A DNA stretch of 64,000 bases, taken from positions 112,523 through 176,522 of the forward strand of contig NZ_JAFCJT010000013.1 in the NCBI RefSeq assembly GCF_018130785.1, written 5' to 3'. Origin of the DNA: Bradyrhizobium liaoningense. GTDB taxonomy: Bacteria > Pseudomonadota > Alphaproteobacteria > Rhizobiales > Xanthobacteraceae. A model generated the notes under the pieces. The model ran no database searches, was not told the DNA's origin, and saw only the letters and a program-made list of their open reading frames with translations. Of the stretch, positions 51,905 through 61,290 are shown piece after piece. The translations under genes and the position numbers were made by a program. Position 1 is the stretch's first letter. Every line of letters starts with the position of its first letter.

Positions 51905-53176
51905 ATGTTCGACAAGTCCTACCGGCAGCGCCTCGAAGCTGATCTTTCGCAATGGGAAGCCGACGGCGTGATCGCGCCGGCGGCTGCCGCCTCCATCCGC
52001 AGCGCGCTGCCGCCGCTCTCGCCCGGCATCAATATCGCCGTGGTCGTCGCCATCGTCGGCGGCCTCCTGATCGCGGCCGCCTTCCTCGCCTTCGTTGCGG
52101 CGCACTGGACCGAGATCGCGCGACTGCTGCGGTTTGCGATCCTGCTTGCCGGCATGGTCGTCGCCGGCGGCCTTGGGGCGTGGTTCGCCGCAACGGGCCG
52201 CACAGTTCTCGCCGATCTCTGCGCGAGCATCGGCGCCATCATCTTTGGCGCGGGCATCGCGCTGGTCGGGCAGATGTATCATCTGGGCGACGACTTTGCC
52301 GGCGGCATGCTGCTGTGGTCGATCGGCGCGTTTGCCGCCGCAGCGCTGACCGGGTCGCGCGGCGCGCTTGCGGTTGGCCTCGTCGCGGCCTGCATCTGGA
52401 CCTGCATGCGCAGCTACGATGCGCCTGACATCCTGCACCTTCCTTTCGTCTTGGTCTGGCTGATCGCGGCCGCTCTCGCGTTTGCATGGAATTCCCGTGT
52501 CGCGGCCCACCTCGTCGCGATTGCGGTATTGCCGTGGTGGATCGCGACGTCGCTCCGCTTCGACTTCGACGGGGCCCAGCCGTCATTCGTGCTCGCGAAC
52601 GGCGCGGCCTTGTTGTTCGGTGCCGGGCTCGCGATCGCGGCTGCGCCGTCGCGGAGGGCACTTCGGCTCGGGAGCGTCCTGTCGATCTACGGCGCGTTTT
52701 CGCTGGCCGGCGTCGCTTGCCTGGAGGTGACGACGGTCGATGACATCATCCGCTTCCGGACCGGCACGGCGTCAGCCCAGCCGCTGTGGGCGATCCTGTG
52801 CGGGGCTGCGGGTGTGATGCTCGCCCTCGCGTCCGCCGGCACCACCAGGCGTGCAGGTGAGATCCTTGCAGCATGTTCAATCGGCCTCGTCCTGCTCGCG
52901 GCACCGCTCTGGCCGGCATCCACCGCCGGCGAGCCCTGGTTCGCCTATGCCGCGCTGCTCTGCGCCATGCTGTGCCTCGTCGTCTCCGGCATGCTCGACG
53001 ACGTCCGTCCGCGCATCGTTGCCGGCTGGCTCGGGATCGCCGGTGTCATTGCAGGCATCACCTGGGCGGTGAAGGGCTCGCTGCTGCGCCGCTCGGCCTT
53101 CCTGGCGGTGGCCGGCATCATCGCCGTCGCATTTGCAACCGCGCTCAATCGCGCGCTGCCGAGGACCGGGCGATGA
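51905..53176 (+). CDS. DUF2157 membrane protein
   Basis: 423 residues. The cytosolic N-terminus YRQRLEADLSQWEADGVIAPAAAASIRSAL is the DUF2157 start, followed by about twelve hydrophobic helices from residue 40 to the end. Function unknown. Its stop overlaps the next gene by 4 bases (ATGA); a GDYXXLXY protein next to DUF2157 is a recurring pair, implying joint action in the inner membrane. Confidence 0.88.
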   Translation: MFDKSYRQRLEADLSQWEADGVIAPAAAASIRSALPPLSPGINIAVVVAIVGGLLIAAAFLAFVAAHWTEIARLLRFAILLAGMVVAGGLGAWFAATGRTVLADLCASIGAIIFGAGIALVGQMYHLGDDFAGGMLLWSIGAFAAAALTGSRGALAVGLVAACIWTCMRSYDAPDILHLPFVLVWLIAAALAFAWNSRVAAHLVAIAVLPWWIATSLRFDFDGAQPSFVLANGAALLFGAGLAIAAAPSRRALRLGSVLSIYGAFSLAGVACLEVTTVDDIIRFRTGTASAQPLWAILCGAAGVMLALASAGTTRRAGEILAACSIGLVLLAAPLWPASTAGEPWFAYAALLCAMLCLVVSGMLDDVRPRIVAGWLGIAGVIAGITWAVKGSLLRRSAFLAVAGIIAVAFATALNRALPRTGR

Positions 53177-53787
53177 GCGAGCTGGCCGCATCCCTCACAA
53201 GGCTCTGGCAGCGCATTCCGAAAGCCGTGCTGTTCGCTGTCGCCGTCCTGGTTCAATGCGCGCTGCTGGTGCTGATGGTCGCCGATCGCATGCAGATCCT
53301 GCGCGAAGGCCGTGAGGTGACCCTGCAGACGCAGCCGGTCGATCCCCGCGATCTCCTGCGCGGCGACTATGTCGTGCTCCGCTACGACATCTCGCAACTG
53401 TCGGCAGGCACGCTTGCCGGCCAGCCGACTGCCGAGCGCAATCCAATCGTGTTCGTCAAGCTCGCGCCGAATGCCAATGGACTCTACGAGGCGGTCTCGG
53501 TGCATGCCGAGCCCGTCACGGTCACGGCCCCCGAAGTGCTGATCCGCGGCCGCGTCTCCTATTACGGCGGATCCTGCGGCCCGGGCCGGCGCGTCTTCTG
53601 CGACAAGCTGGCGATCAAATACGGTCTCGAAAGCTATTTCGTGCCCGAAGGCGAGGGCAAGAAGCTGGAGCAAGCCCGCAACCAGCAGAAGCTGCGGGTC
53701 GTCGCCGCCGTGCTGCCTTCAGGCCGCGCCACCATCAAGCGGCTGCTGCTCGACGGCGAGCCGGTGTATGAAGAGCCCTTGTACTAG
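53173..53787 (+). CDS. GDYXXLXY domain protein
   Basis: 204 residues. One N-terminal membrane helix (VLFAVAVLVQCALLVLMVADRM), then the family motif RGDYVVLRYDIS near residue 74 with VTLQTQPVDPRDLL before it. Likely anchored with its domain in the periplasm. Translationally coupled to the DUF2157 protein. Function unknown. The start at 53173 is set by the 4-base overlap; a longer out-of-family extension upstream is the DUF2157 gene in another frame. Its stop overlaps the converging MocR gene by 4 bases. Confidence 0.88.
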   Translation: MSELAASLTRLWQRIPKAVLFAVAVLVQCALLVLMVADRMQILREGREVTLQTQPVDPRDLLRGDYVVLRYDISQLSAGTLAGQPTAERNPIVFVKLAPNANGLYEAVSVHAEPVTVTAPEVLIRGRVSYYGGSCGPGRRVFCDKLAIKYGLESYFVPEGEGKKLEQARNQQKLRVVAAVLPSGRATIKRLLLDGEPVYEEPLY

Positions 53788-55214
53788 GTGCGGGTCATTC
53801 CGGGCGCCGCCTTCAGCGCCCGCCGCAGCACGTCCCACATCCGCGGATCGCTCATGTGCGCCACGTTGAAGCGCATGAAGCTGGTTGCCGTCTGCGACAC
53901 GCTGAACACGTTGCCCGGCGCCAGCACCACGTCTTCCTCGAGCGCGGCGCGCGCGACCGCGGTGGCATCCTGCCCGTCGGCGAGGCGGCACCAGAGGAAG
54001 AAGCCGCCGCGCGGCATCAGCCAGGGCTCGATGCCCAGCGCCTGAAGTTTTCGTGCGGCGTCGCGGCGTGTCCGCGTGAGCTTTTGCCGGAGCTCCTCCA
54101 TGTGCTTGCGATAGCTGCCGCCGGCCAGCACCTTTGCGATGATCTCGGTCGCCACCGGGCTCGGGCCGCCAAAGCTGGTCGCGACCTGGAGGTCGACGAG
54201 ATGCTCGATCCAGTCGGCGCGCCCTGCGATGTAGCCACAGCGCACCGAGGCCGATAGCGTCTTGGAGAAGCTGCCGATGCGGATCACGCGGGAGAGGCCA
54301 TCGAGCGCGGCAAGGCGCGGCGAGCGCTCCGGCTCGAAGTCGCCAAAGATGTCGTCCTCGATGATGGTGAGGTCGTGCGCGGCGGCTGTGGTCAACAGCC
54401 GGTGCGCGGTCTGGAGCGAGATCGTCGCGCCGGTCGGATTGTGCAGCGCTGAATTGGTGATGTAGAGCCGCGGCCGTTCATGGCCAAGGATCTGCTCGAA
54501 GCGCGCGATGTCCGGGCCCGACGGCGTGTAGGGCACGCTGACGATCCTGGCCTGATGCGCCCGCAGCAGCGCGCGAAAATTGAAGTAGCAGGGGTCGTCG
54601 ACCAGCACGGTGTCGCCGGGACGTAACAGGAAGCGGCAGATCAGATCGGTCGCCTGCGTGCCCGAACCCGTCAGCATCAGCTGGTTGATCGAGGCCTCGA
54701 TCTCGTCTTCGGCCAGGCGCGCAAGCAGCAGCCGGCGCAGGGCGGGGGAGCCGCTCGTCGAGCCGTAATTGGTCAGCACGCTCGCGTCGGTGCGGGCAAG
54801 CGCGCGGGTGGCGCGGCGCAGGGCCGCCTCCGGCATCCACTCCGGCGGCAGCCAGCCGCAGCCGGGTTTTGGCACGGCCACGTCGGTATCGAGCGATTGT
54901 CGCGACACCCAGAACGGATCCACCGCCCGGTCGCGGCGGGGCTCGACCTCGGTCAACGCCAGCGGCGGGGTGACAGCCGGCGAAACATAGAAACCCGAGC
55001 CGCGACGGGCGCGGATCAGGCCGTCGGCGGCCAGGCGATCATAGGCTTCGACGACGGTGGACGGCGAAACACCCATTGTCGCGGCAAGGCCGCGGATCGA
55101 CGGCAGGCGGTCGCCGGGGCTGAGTGCGCGGGCCGCGACCTTGGCGCGGATCGCGCTCATCACGTCGGCGGTCCGCGTCCCGCCCCGTCCCTTCGATTGT
55201 GCCTCGCTGTCCAA
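53784..55214 (-). CDS. MocR/PdxR-like GntR regulator with aminotransferase domain
   Basis: About 476 residues: N-terminal GntR winged HTH (SAIRAKVAARALSPGDRLPSIRGLAATMGVSPSTVVEAYDRLAADGLIRARRGSGFYV) and a fold-type I aminotransferase domain with TIIEDDIFGDF and the PLP lysine in RIGSFSKTLSASVRCGYI. MocR proteins sense PLP or an amino compound and usually control the divergent neighbour, here an EamA exporter. The start is uncertain: TTG at 55214 gives a complete HTH; ATG at 55160 would shorten it, ATG at 55307 lengthens it. Confidence 0.88.
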   Translation of the reverse strand: MDSEAQSKGRGGTRTADVMSAIRAKVAARALSPGDRLPSIRGLAATMGVSPSTVVEAYDRLAADGLIRARRGSGFYVSPAVTPPLALTEVEPRRDRAVDPFWVSRQSLDTDVAVPKPGCGWLPPEWMPEAALRRATRALARTDASVLTNYGSTSGSPALRRLLLARLAEDEIEASINQLMLTGSGTQATDLICRFLLRPGDTVLVDDPCYFNFRALLRAHQARIVSVPYTPSGPDIARFEQILGHERPRLYITNSALHNPTGATISLQTAHRLLTTAAAHDLTIIEDDIFGDFEPERSPRLAALDGLSRVIRIGSFSKTLSASVRCGYIAGRADWIEHLVDLQVATSFGGPSPVATEIIAKVLAGGSYRKHMEELRQKLTRTRRDAARKLQALGIEPWLMPRGGFFLWCRLADGQDATAVARAALEEDVVLAPGNVFSVSQTATSFMRFNVAHMSDPRMWDVLRRALKAAPGMTRT

Positions 55215-55321
55215 GGTGTATGACCTTCTATATCCATACAGTTCTGCCGGATTGTACTGGATTGTCGCTGGTCTCGCCACCGGCGACGGCCGATGATCGT
55301 GACCCAAACAGCGAGACGGAC

Positions 55322-56182
55322 ATGCAATCTGCAGGCAGCGGCTGGGGCAACGGGCTTCTCGGCGTCATCATCTTCAGCGGCTCGTTGCCGGCGACGCGCG
55401 TGGCGGTCGGCGGCTTCTCCGCGCTGTTTCTGACCTCCGCCCGCGCGGTGATCGCGGCACTGATCGGTGTGGCCGTGCTCGGCCTGCTCCGTCAGGCGCG
55501 GCCGCAGCGGAAGGATCTCGTCTCGCTCACCATCGTCTCCATCGGCGTCGTGGTCGGCTTCCCCCTGCTGACCGCGCTCGCGCTCCAGCACATCACCTCC
55601 GCGCATTCGATCGTCTTCATCGGGCTGCTGCCGCTGTCGACGGCAATCTTCGCGGTGCTGCGCGGTGGCGAGCGGCCGCAGCCGCTGTTCTGGCTGTTCG
55701 CTGTCCTGGGCAGCGCCACGGTGGCGGGCTTTGCTCTCTCGAATGACGGCTCGGCGTCGCTCACCGGCGACCTCCTGATGGCCGCGGCGATCGTCTTGTG
55801 CGGGCTCGGCTATGCCGAAGGCGCCGCACTGTCGCGTCGCCTCGGCGGCTGGCAGGTGATCTCCTGGGCGCTGCTGCTGGCACTGCCGCTGATGGTGCCG
55901 GTTGCGGTCTGGACCTGGCCGACGACTTGGAGCGGCGTCGGTGTGCCCGCCTGGATCGGGCTCGTCTACGTCTCCGTCTTCAGCATGTTCGTCGGCTTCA
56001 TCTTCTGGTACCGCGGACTTGCGGTCGGCGGCATTGCGCGCGTCGGCCAGTTGCAGCAGCTCCAGCCGTTCTTCGGCCTCGCGCTCGCCAGCTTCCTGCT
56101 GCACGAGCCGGTCGCATGGAACATGATCGCCGCGACCGCGCTCGTGGTGGTCTGCGTGTTCTTCGCGCGGCGATTTGCCTGA
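55322..56182 (+). CDS. EamA/DMT family exporter
   Basis: 286-residue inner-membrane protein with ten hydrophobic helices in two EamA repeats (GNGLLGVIIFSGSLPATRVAVGG; late SVFSMFVGFIFWYRGLAVGGIARVGQLQQLQPFFGLALASFLLHEP). Such drug/metabolite transporters export amino acids or related compounds. Divergent from the MocR regulator with about 107 bases between starts, a usual regulator-target pair. Confidence 0.88.
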   Translation: MQSAGSGWGNGLLGVIIFSGSLPATRVAVGGFSALFLTSARAVIAALIGVAVLGLLRQARPQRKDLVSLTIVSIGVVVGFPLLTALALQHITSAHSIVFIGLLPLSTAIFAVLRGGERPQPLFWLFAVLGSATVAGFALSNDGSASLTGDLLMAAAIVLCGLGYAEGAALSRRLGGWQVISWALLLALPLMVPVAVWTWPTTWSGVGVPAWIGLVYVSVFSMFVGFIFWYRGLAVGGIARVGQLQQLQPFFGLALASFLLHEPVAWNMIAATALVVVCVFFARRFA

Positions 56183-56191
56183 GGCTGCATC

Positions 56192-57406
56192 TCACGCCTG
56201 CCCCATCACCGTCCGCGTCAGCGTGCTCCGCGCAAACTTCTTCAGCGGCATCGGCTTGCCGAACAGAAAGCCCTGCACGAGGTCGAAGCCGAGCTCGTTG
56301 GCGGCGACGAGGTCGGCGCGGCTCTCGACGCCTTCGGCCACAGTGCGCGCGCCGTAGCCGTGCGCGAGCTCGACGATGTGGCGGCATACCATGCGCTTGA
56401 GGCGATCGCTGCCGCTGCCGGTGACGAAGTGCCGGTCGGCTTTCAGCTTGATGAAGGGAATTTTGTCCAGATCCATCAGTGAGGGCCAGTTGGCGCCGAG
56501 ATTGTCGATCGACAGGCCGATATTGTGCAGGCGCACCTCGCGGGCGACCTCGACGAGGAATCCGAGATCGCGGATCGCCTCCTCGCTGTCGATCTCGATC
56601 GTCAGCCCGCCGAAGGCCGGATGTGTCGGCATGCGGCGGCAGAGATCGCGCACCGCATGCGGCTCCTTCAGATATGACGTCGGCAGGTTGATCGAGAGAT
56701 CGACCGGGCTCTGCTGCTCGAGCAGATAGTGCCAGTCCTGCAAGGCGCGCTCGATCACGAACTCCGAGAGGTCACGCAAATGCGGATCGCGCTCTTCGGG
56801 GATGAAGTAGGCCGGCGGCACCACGCCCCAGGTTGGATGCCGCATCCGCACCAGCGCCTCGGCGCCGCTGCGGATCAGCGTGCGCGCGTCGATCTTGGGC
56901 TGGTACCAGAGCTCGAGCCAGCCGGCATGAAGGGCCTCGCCGACATGCACGGCCGGGCTCGGCGCTGGCTCCTCCGGCAGCAGCATCGCGACGCGCTCGC
57001 GCAGCGTTTCCGCCGCAAAGGGCGTGGTCAGTGGCGGCAGCATCGCGAGGCCATATTCCTCGCCGACCTGCTGCACGGCCCTGACGATGATCGACTCGCG
57101 GGCGCCGACGGCGAGAACCTTGCCGTCGAAGGCCTCGCGCACCAGCTTCTCCAGGAATCTGCCGGGCTCGATGCCGTCGGCGGCGATGCCGAGAAGGATC
57201 AGGTCGGGCAAGTCGCTCGTCAGCACGGTCTGCAGCTCGTCCGCACTGGCGCATTCGCTGGTGACGAAACCGAGATCCTCCAGCACCTCGGCGAGGAATG
57301 CGCGCAGATGGCGCTTGCCGTCGGCGACGCATGCGCGCGGCATCATTTTTCGCCGTCCGAAGGTTTTGGGCCTCCGCTCGGCGAACCCAACAATTTCATC
57401 GTTCAT
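56192..57406 (-). CDS. EAL domain protein with degenerate receiver
   Basis: 404 residues. N-terminal receiver-like part (VADGKRHLRAFLAEVLEDLGF) with Gly at the phospho-acceptor position (PDLILLGIAADG). C-terminal EAL domain (about residues 155-395): GAEALVRMRHP contains the EAL-type Glu, LSINLPTSYL, EIDSEEA, SIDNLGANWPSL where DDFGTG is normal, IKLKADRHFV, AEGVES and QGFLFGKPM. The second aspartate of the metal-binding pair is Asn, so c-di-GMP hydrolysis may be weak or absent. The start at 57406 has GGGAG 9 bases upstream. Confidence 0.85.
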   Translation of the reverse strand: MNDEIVGFAERRPKTFGRRKMMPRACVADGKRHLRAFLAEVLEDLGFVTSECASADELQTVLTSDLPDLILLGIAADGIEPGRFLEKLVREAFDGKVLAVGARESIIVRAVQQVGEEYGLAMLPPLTTPFAAETLRERVAMLLPEEPAPSPAVHVGEALHAGWLELWYQPKIDARTLIRSGAEALVRMRHPTWGVVPPAYFIPEERDPHLRDLSEFVIERALQDWHYLLEQQSPVDLSINLPTSYLKEPHAVRDLCRRMPTHPAFGGLTIEIDSEEAIRDLGFLVEVAREVRLHNIGLSIDNLGANWPSLMDLDKIPFIKLKADRHFVTGSGSDRLKRMVCRHIVELAHGYGARTVAEGVESRADLVAANELGFDLVQGFLFGKPMPLKKFARSTLTRTVMGQA

Positions 57407-58226
57407 CGCAAACCACTCCCGTTCCGCGACCGGTGTTAGCGATGGGAGCAGTTTCAAATATGGAGAGCTTCAGCCGATTGTTGAATTATCTGGGTAACGT
57501 TAAAGCCCGCATCATGTCTAAAATTGTTCGGATCTCGTTGAAGAAGTTTTTACGTCTGCACGCGCGTCGCGCGCAGAACGGCGGCAATCACCGGAGATTT
57601 TCGCAACGTGCGGTGCGGCAACATGCACGCATGATGTCCTGCAATTGGACGAAGCCGCGCGCGCCTCGCCCAATTGAATAATGGACGCCTCAATTGACTG
57701 TGGCCTTGTCGTGCTGGGTCATGCCGACCGCCTTTCCGCGAGGCGCGCAGGCGCAGCGTGATCACCTGGCCGATGCCCACGGACCAGTTCACGCCGCCGA
57801 CGCCGGGCTATGAACCGCTCATTGTTTCGCGCGGCGCCAGCGCGCTCGCGAGCAAAGCCACCATCGTCATTGTCCGTCGGTTCGCTCTCGTCGTAACCTC
57901 CTTCCCGTCGCGCTTGCGGTGCATCGCAGGACAGGAGCGACGGCGGCGATGGAGGAATTCATCTTCGCGCGATACGCGCATGTTCCATGCTTCGCGCGTG
58001 ACAGTTCTGCGACAACGCGTCCGGCTGCGGCGGCACAAGTGTGAAGCACATCACATGTGTCTTGCTGCACCTGCGCTATTGGTGCGCGCAGCCGGTGGTG
58101 GGCTGTCGAGGATTACAGCAATGACGACGCGGCGAATGATGTATTGGTGGTTCAGATTCGTGCTGTCAGGGCGATTTACCGATCGCTTCCTGTGCCTGCC
58201 GCGGGCGGAGTAGCCGCGCCGCAATA
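57407..58226. other. Intergenic region, 820 bases, no convincing gene
   Basis: Short frames such as 57513-57681 (basic, 55 residues) and 57758-58213 lack ribosome sites and recognisable domains. No repeat, tRNA or clear hairpin was seen. The stretch is long enough for small RNAs or an undetected small gene. Confidence 0.4.
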
Positions 58227-59390
58227 TCAGGTTTGCCCGATCAATTTGCGAAACGCCGCCGCGCCGTCCTGTACGGCGTCGCGTCCCTTCCAGGCCAGAT
58301 AGGACAGCTTGCCGCCCAGCGTGTCGTGGCTGCGCAGCCGGCGCGAGCCGAGAATGTGGCCGACATTGGAGGGGAAGCGGCTCACTTCGGCGGATACCAG
58401 CGCCGCGATCGCATCCATCAACTGCTGGAGCCGGATACCCCATTCGCAACTCTCGATCCCGTCGATGCGGACCTTGAGCGCGTATTCGGTGTCGTAGATT
58501 TCGGCGAGCAGGTCGCGCGCGACCAGCACGCGGTTGTGTCTGAGCGCGATCCGTAGGGCGAGCCGCTTGTCGTCGAGCCGGTCGAGCACCATAGGAACGA
58601 CGCAGGCATAGGGCGTGGCGGCGACGTCAGCCACGCTCTTGCTTGCGGCAGTCTTGGTGGCAAGGCGCACCAGGTGCCAGGACGTCTTCAGGCGCCTCGC
58701 CACCAGCGCCAGCGCAAAGGGCAGCGCATCCGGGTGGGACTTCTTGAAGGCGTCGAGCTGCGCGGTGATCTGGGCAACCTGGCCGTCGTCGAATTTCGCG
58801 ATCTTCTCAGGCAGCTTTTCGTTGAACTTCGGCAGCGCGTCGCCGGCGCGCAGCACGTGCTGCATTTTCTTCACGTCGTCGAAGGCGGTGCGCGAGGCCG
58901 TGTATTGTGTGAGCTTGGCGCGTGCGAACTCGGTGCTCTCCGCTGATGCGAGGGTGTTCTCGAGAACCTTGAGGACCTTGGTCTGGAAGATCGACGCGGT
59001 TTTCAGCACTTCCTTCGGGTTGTTGGCGGTGACCTGGTCGTTGATCGCCTTGATGTAGTCGCGTGCCATGGTCGGCAGCAGGTCGCGGCAGATCCATTCC
59101 CAGATCGGGGTCAGCGTGTTGCGTGAAATCCGCCCGGCATTGGCATGTTCGGGCGCGCCGTCGATCAGGAGCAGTTCGAGCGGCGCGAAGAAATAGCGTG
59201 AGGGACTGGTGGCGCGTGCCTGGGTTGATCCGTCCTTGCGGAATTCGGCGCGCAAGCGGGCCTGAACGGCGGCCGAGCCCGGCATGTCGATGCCGCACAG
59301 TTCGAGCCGCTCGAGCTCGCTGAGCAGACAGCTGCGAGACAGCGGTGTCAGCCGCTGCAAAAACGCCGATAGCTGGTCGATTTCGTTCAT
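58227..59390 (-). CDS. Conserved-looking hypothetical protein, 387 residues
   Basis: No recognised domain. The protein is soluble, largely alpha-helical, rich in Ala, Leu and Lys, without signal peptide or membrane helix. Segments such as RLTPLSRSCLLSELERLELCGIDMPG, FFAPLELLLIDGAPEHANAGRISRNTLTPIWEWICRDLLP and DTLGGKLSYLAWKGRDAVQDGAAAFRKLIG show normal coding character, and codon use matches neighbours. ATG at 59390 preferred over 59399. Neighbours are signalling genes; no function is proposed. Confidence 0.8.
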   Translation of the reverse strand: MNEIDQLSAFLQRLTPLSRSCLLSELERLELCGIDMPGSAAVQARLRAEFRKDGSTQARATSPSRYFFAPLELLLIDGAPEHANAGRISRNTLTPIWEWICRDLLPTMARDYIKAINDQVTANNPKEVLKTASIFQTKVLKVLENTLASAESTEFARAKLTQYTASRTAFDDVKKMQHVLRAGDALPKFNEKLPEKIAKFDDGQVAQITAQLDAFKKSHPDALPFALALVARRLKTSWHLVRLATKTAASKSVADVAATPYACVVPMVLDRLDDKRLALRIALRHNRVLVARDLLAEIYDTEYALKVRIDGIESCEWGIRLQQLMDAIAALVSAEVSRFPSNVGHILGSRRLRSHDTLGGKLSYLAWKGRDAVQDGAAAFRKLIGQT

Positions 59391-59731
59391 GGCACGCAAT
59401 CTTCCGCAGCGTTTCCCGCTAGGCCTGCAGGCCCAAAGCGAGGAGGCATTTGCGCGCTCTCAATCGTGATTAAGAGAAGCAAGTCATTGTTAATTTATCC
59501 GTAAAAGCCGGGAGGTGCGGGCGCCCGCTGAAGAGGGTTGGTTAAGGAAGCTCTTCTTTGCCTGCTCAAGTTTCGGGCGAGATCCTCAACCTGGGCGTGG
59601 TCGAGAGCGCGAGCACTCAAGCATAAATTGTGCCTATGCCGGCATTTCAGCACAAAACTGCCGGAATCACCGTAGTCTTACGGAGCAGAAAGTTAATCAC
59701 AGAACGGCCCCGGTTCCGCTAAACGGGTCAC
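59391..59731. other. Intergenic region, 341 bases
   Basis: Divergent promoter region between the hypothetical protein and the LuxR-type protein. No gene or strong motif recognised. Confidence 0.4.
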
Positions 59732-60355
59732 ATGGGGTCACAGAACGATACGGCCACCGATTCGCGGCCGTCGGAATGGTTCGAAAGCAGCACTGCTCCG
59801 ACCGCGGAGCCCGATTTCGCCCGCCTGAACGCGGCCCGCGCCAAGGCTGCCGACGAGATGGCCACCGCCATCGCCCGCGAGCTCAACGGCCCCCTGACCG
59901 CACTCCTGCTCTACATGGGCGAGATCAAGCACCACAGCGACCAACTCGCGCCGGTTACGGGCGATCGGGCCTATTTGCAGCGCGTGGTGGAGAATGCGCT
60001 GGCGCAGACCGAACGCGTTTGCGGCCTGGTCAAGCAGCTTGCCGGTCCGCACAAGGATGCCTTGCCGATCCCTTCCAGGACCGAGGGCGCCGAATTGAAC
60101 GCCGCGCGCGCACAGCAGCCGCAGCGTGTGCCGAGCACCGAGTTGCTGGGCCCGTCGGGTCAAAAGCGGCTAACCAAGCGGGAACGCGAGGTGCTGAGGC
60201 TGATCAGTGAGGGCTACTCGAACAAGCAGGGCGCGCTGCGGATGCAGATCAGCCCGCGCACGTTCGAGAGCCATCGCGCCGAGGCGATGCGCAAGCTCGG
60301 TGCACGCAACACCGCGGACCTCGTCCGTGCGGCGCTCTTGCATTCGATCGATTGA
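59732..60355 (+). CDS. Histidine-less DHp-like domain fused to LuxR HTH
   Basis: 207 residues. Residues about 30-110 look like a histidine-kinase dimerisation hairpin: ADEMATAIARELNGPLTALLLYMGEI, matching the H-box pattern HELNQPLTAI but with Arg in place of His, then a second helix with VVENALAQTERVCGLVKQL. A linker leads to a LuxR/FixJ-type HTH (LTKREREVLRLISEGYSNKQGALRMQISPRTFESHRAEAMRKLGARNTADLVRAAL). No ATPase or receiver domain. It may dimerise or bind a kinase/Hpt partner and control transcription directly. Confidence 0.85.
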   Translation: MGSQNDTATDSRPSEWFESSTAPTAEPDFARLNAARAKAADEMATAIARELNGPLTALLLYMGEIKHHSDQLAPVTGDRAYLQRVVENALAQTERVCGLVKQLAGPHKDALPIPSRTEGAELNAARAQQPQRVPSTELLGPSGQKRLTKREREVLRLISEGYSNKQGALRMQISPRTFESHRAEAMRKLGARNTADLVRAALLHSID

Positions 60356-60405
60356 GGGGCTGCCTGCGCCGGCGGGCTGAGAAGGACTTGGGAACCCGAC
60401 AGGGC

Positions 60406-60654
60406 TCAGAGATAATCCTCGGCGAAGGGGCGCACCCGTGACTGCGGCCGCAGCGGCTTGGACTCTTCCCTCGGCGCATTCGGAATGATCGTGATGGTCC
60501 AGCGCGGAGGCGTGCTCGATTCCTGCTCCAGCACCGAACGAACGAAACCAGTCACCGTCGCCTCGCCAGACTTCACCGTCGCCGTCCGGCCGTTGAACTG
60601 TGCGATACGGAAGCGACGGACCTCTTTCTGGTCCGCAGTCTCATAGGTGAACAT
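60406..60654 (-). CDS. Small hypothetical protein, 82 residues
   Basis: 82 residues with a regular beta-rich pattern (RRFRIAQFNGRTATVKSGEATVTGFVRSVLEQ) and a basic C-terminus. AACCAGGAGGG lies about 7 bases before the ATG (minus strand), a strong ribosome site, which supports a real gene. It resembles small proteins of unknown role in Bradyrhizobium relatives. Confidence 0.75.
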   Translation of the reverse strand: MFTYETADQKEVRRFRIAQFNGRTATVKSGEATVTGFVRSVLEQESSTPPRWTITIIPNAPREESKPLRPQSRVRPFAEDYL

Positions 60655-60751
60655 GGAAACCCTCCTGGTTTCCGGCGACTATCGCCACCTATGATTAGCC
60701 ATCTGTGAAAATCCCAAACCGTAGAAGTACGGCGGGCTTTGCACGCGCCCT

Positions 60752-61141
60752 CTAGCCCCGCGGCTCCTGCGCGCGCGCGGCGGCATAGGCGGCATCCATC
60801 AGGTCCAGGAGTTCGCAAAATTCGGCCTCGCCAAGCGTCTCCGCGGTCTGCTCCAGCCGCAGCGCCAGCGCCGCAAGCCTGGAATAGCCGAACGTTCCGG
60901 CCGCGCTCTTCAGCGAATGCGCTTCGCGGATGATCCTGGGGAGGTGCTGCGCGAGCGAGAGCGTGCGGAACAGTTGCAGGCGCGCGCAGGTCTCGCTCCA
61001 GAACACGTCACGGACTTCACAGGCCCCGTCCTCGCCGATCTCCCGCACCAGCGCTTCGTACGCACCCGGCTCGCGCGCGGGCTCGGCATCGAGCGCTTTT
61101 GGTATCGGCGCGGCGGTCACTTCAAACATGGCTTGAAACAT
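60752..61141 (-). CDS. Hpt domain phosphotransfer protein
   Basis: 129-residue histidine phosphotransfer protein. The phosphorylatable His is in IIREAHSLKSAAGTFGY (about residue 75), the Hpt HxLKSxAGxxG signature, in a four-helix bundle. It would relay phosphate between a hybrid kinase and a response regulator; no hybrid kinase is adjacent. Start ambiguous between 61141 and 61129; the frame also extends to 61192. Confidence 0.85.
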   Translation of the reverse strand: MFQAMFEVTAAPIPKALDAEPAREPGAYEALVREIGEDGACEVRDVFWSETCARLQLFRTLSLAQHLPRIIREAHSLKSAAGTFGYSRLAALALRLEQTAETLGEAEFCELLDLMDAAYAAARAQEPRG

Positions 61142-61290
61142 GGCTTGGCCTGTCCTGGTCACGGTTCGCGCGGCCTGTACGGCGCGAGGCACGCTCCGTG
61201 TCTACGGCATTCGAATTTCAGTTCCGGTAGCAGGACGATCCGTCTTTGCAGGCCGGCGTTAGCCGCCGGTTTACCAAGCCGTGGTGCAGG

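Noticed and set aside
55160..56104. Minus-strand frame of 314 codons opposite the EamA exporter
   Set aside because: Gln/Arg/Asp-rich shadow of a ten-helix membrane protein.
57758..58213. Plus-strand frame of 151 codons in the gap after the EAL gene
   Set aside because: Arginine/serine-rich composition, no ribosome site, no domain; listed only as part of an empty intergenic stretch.
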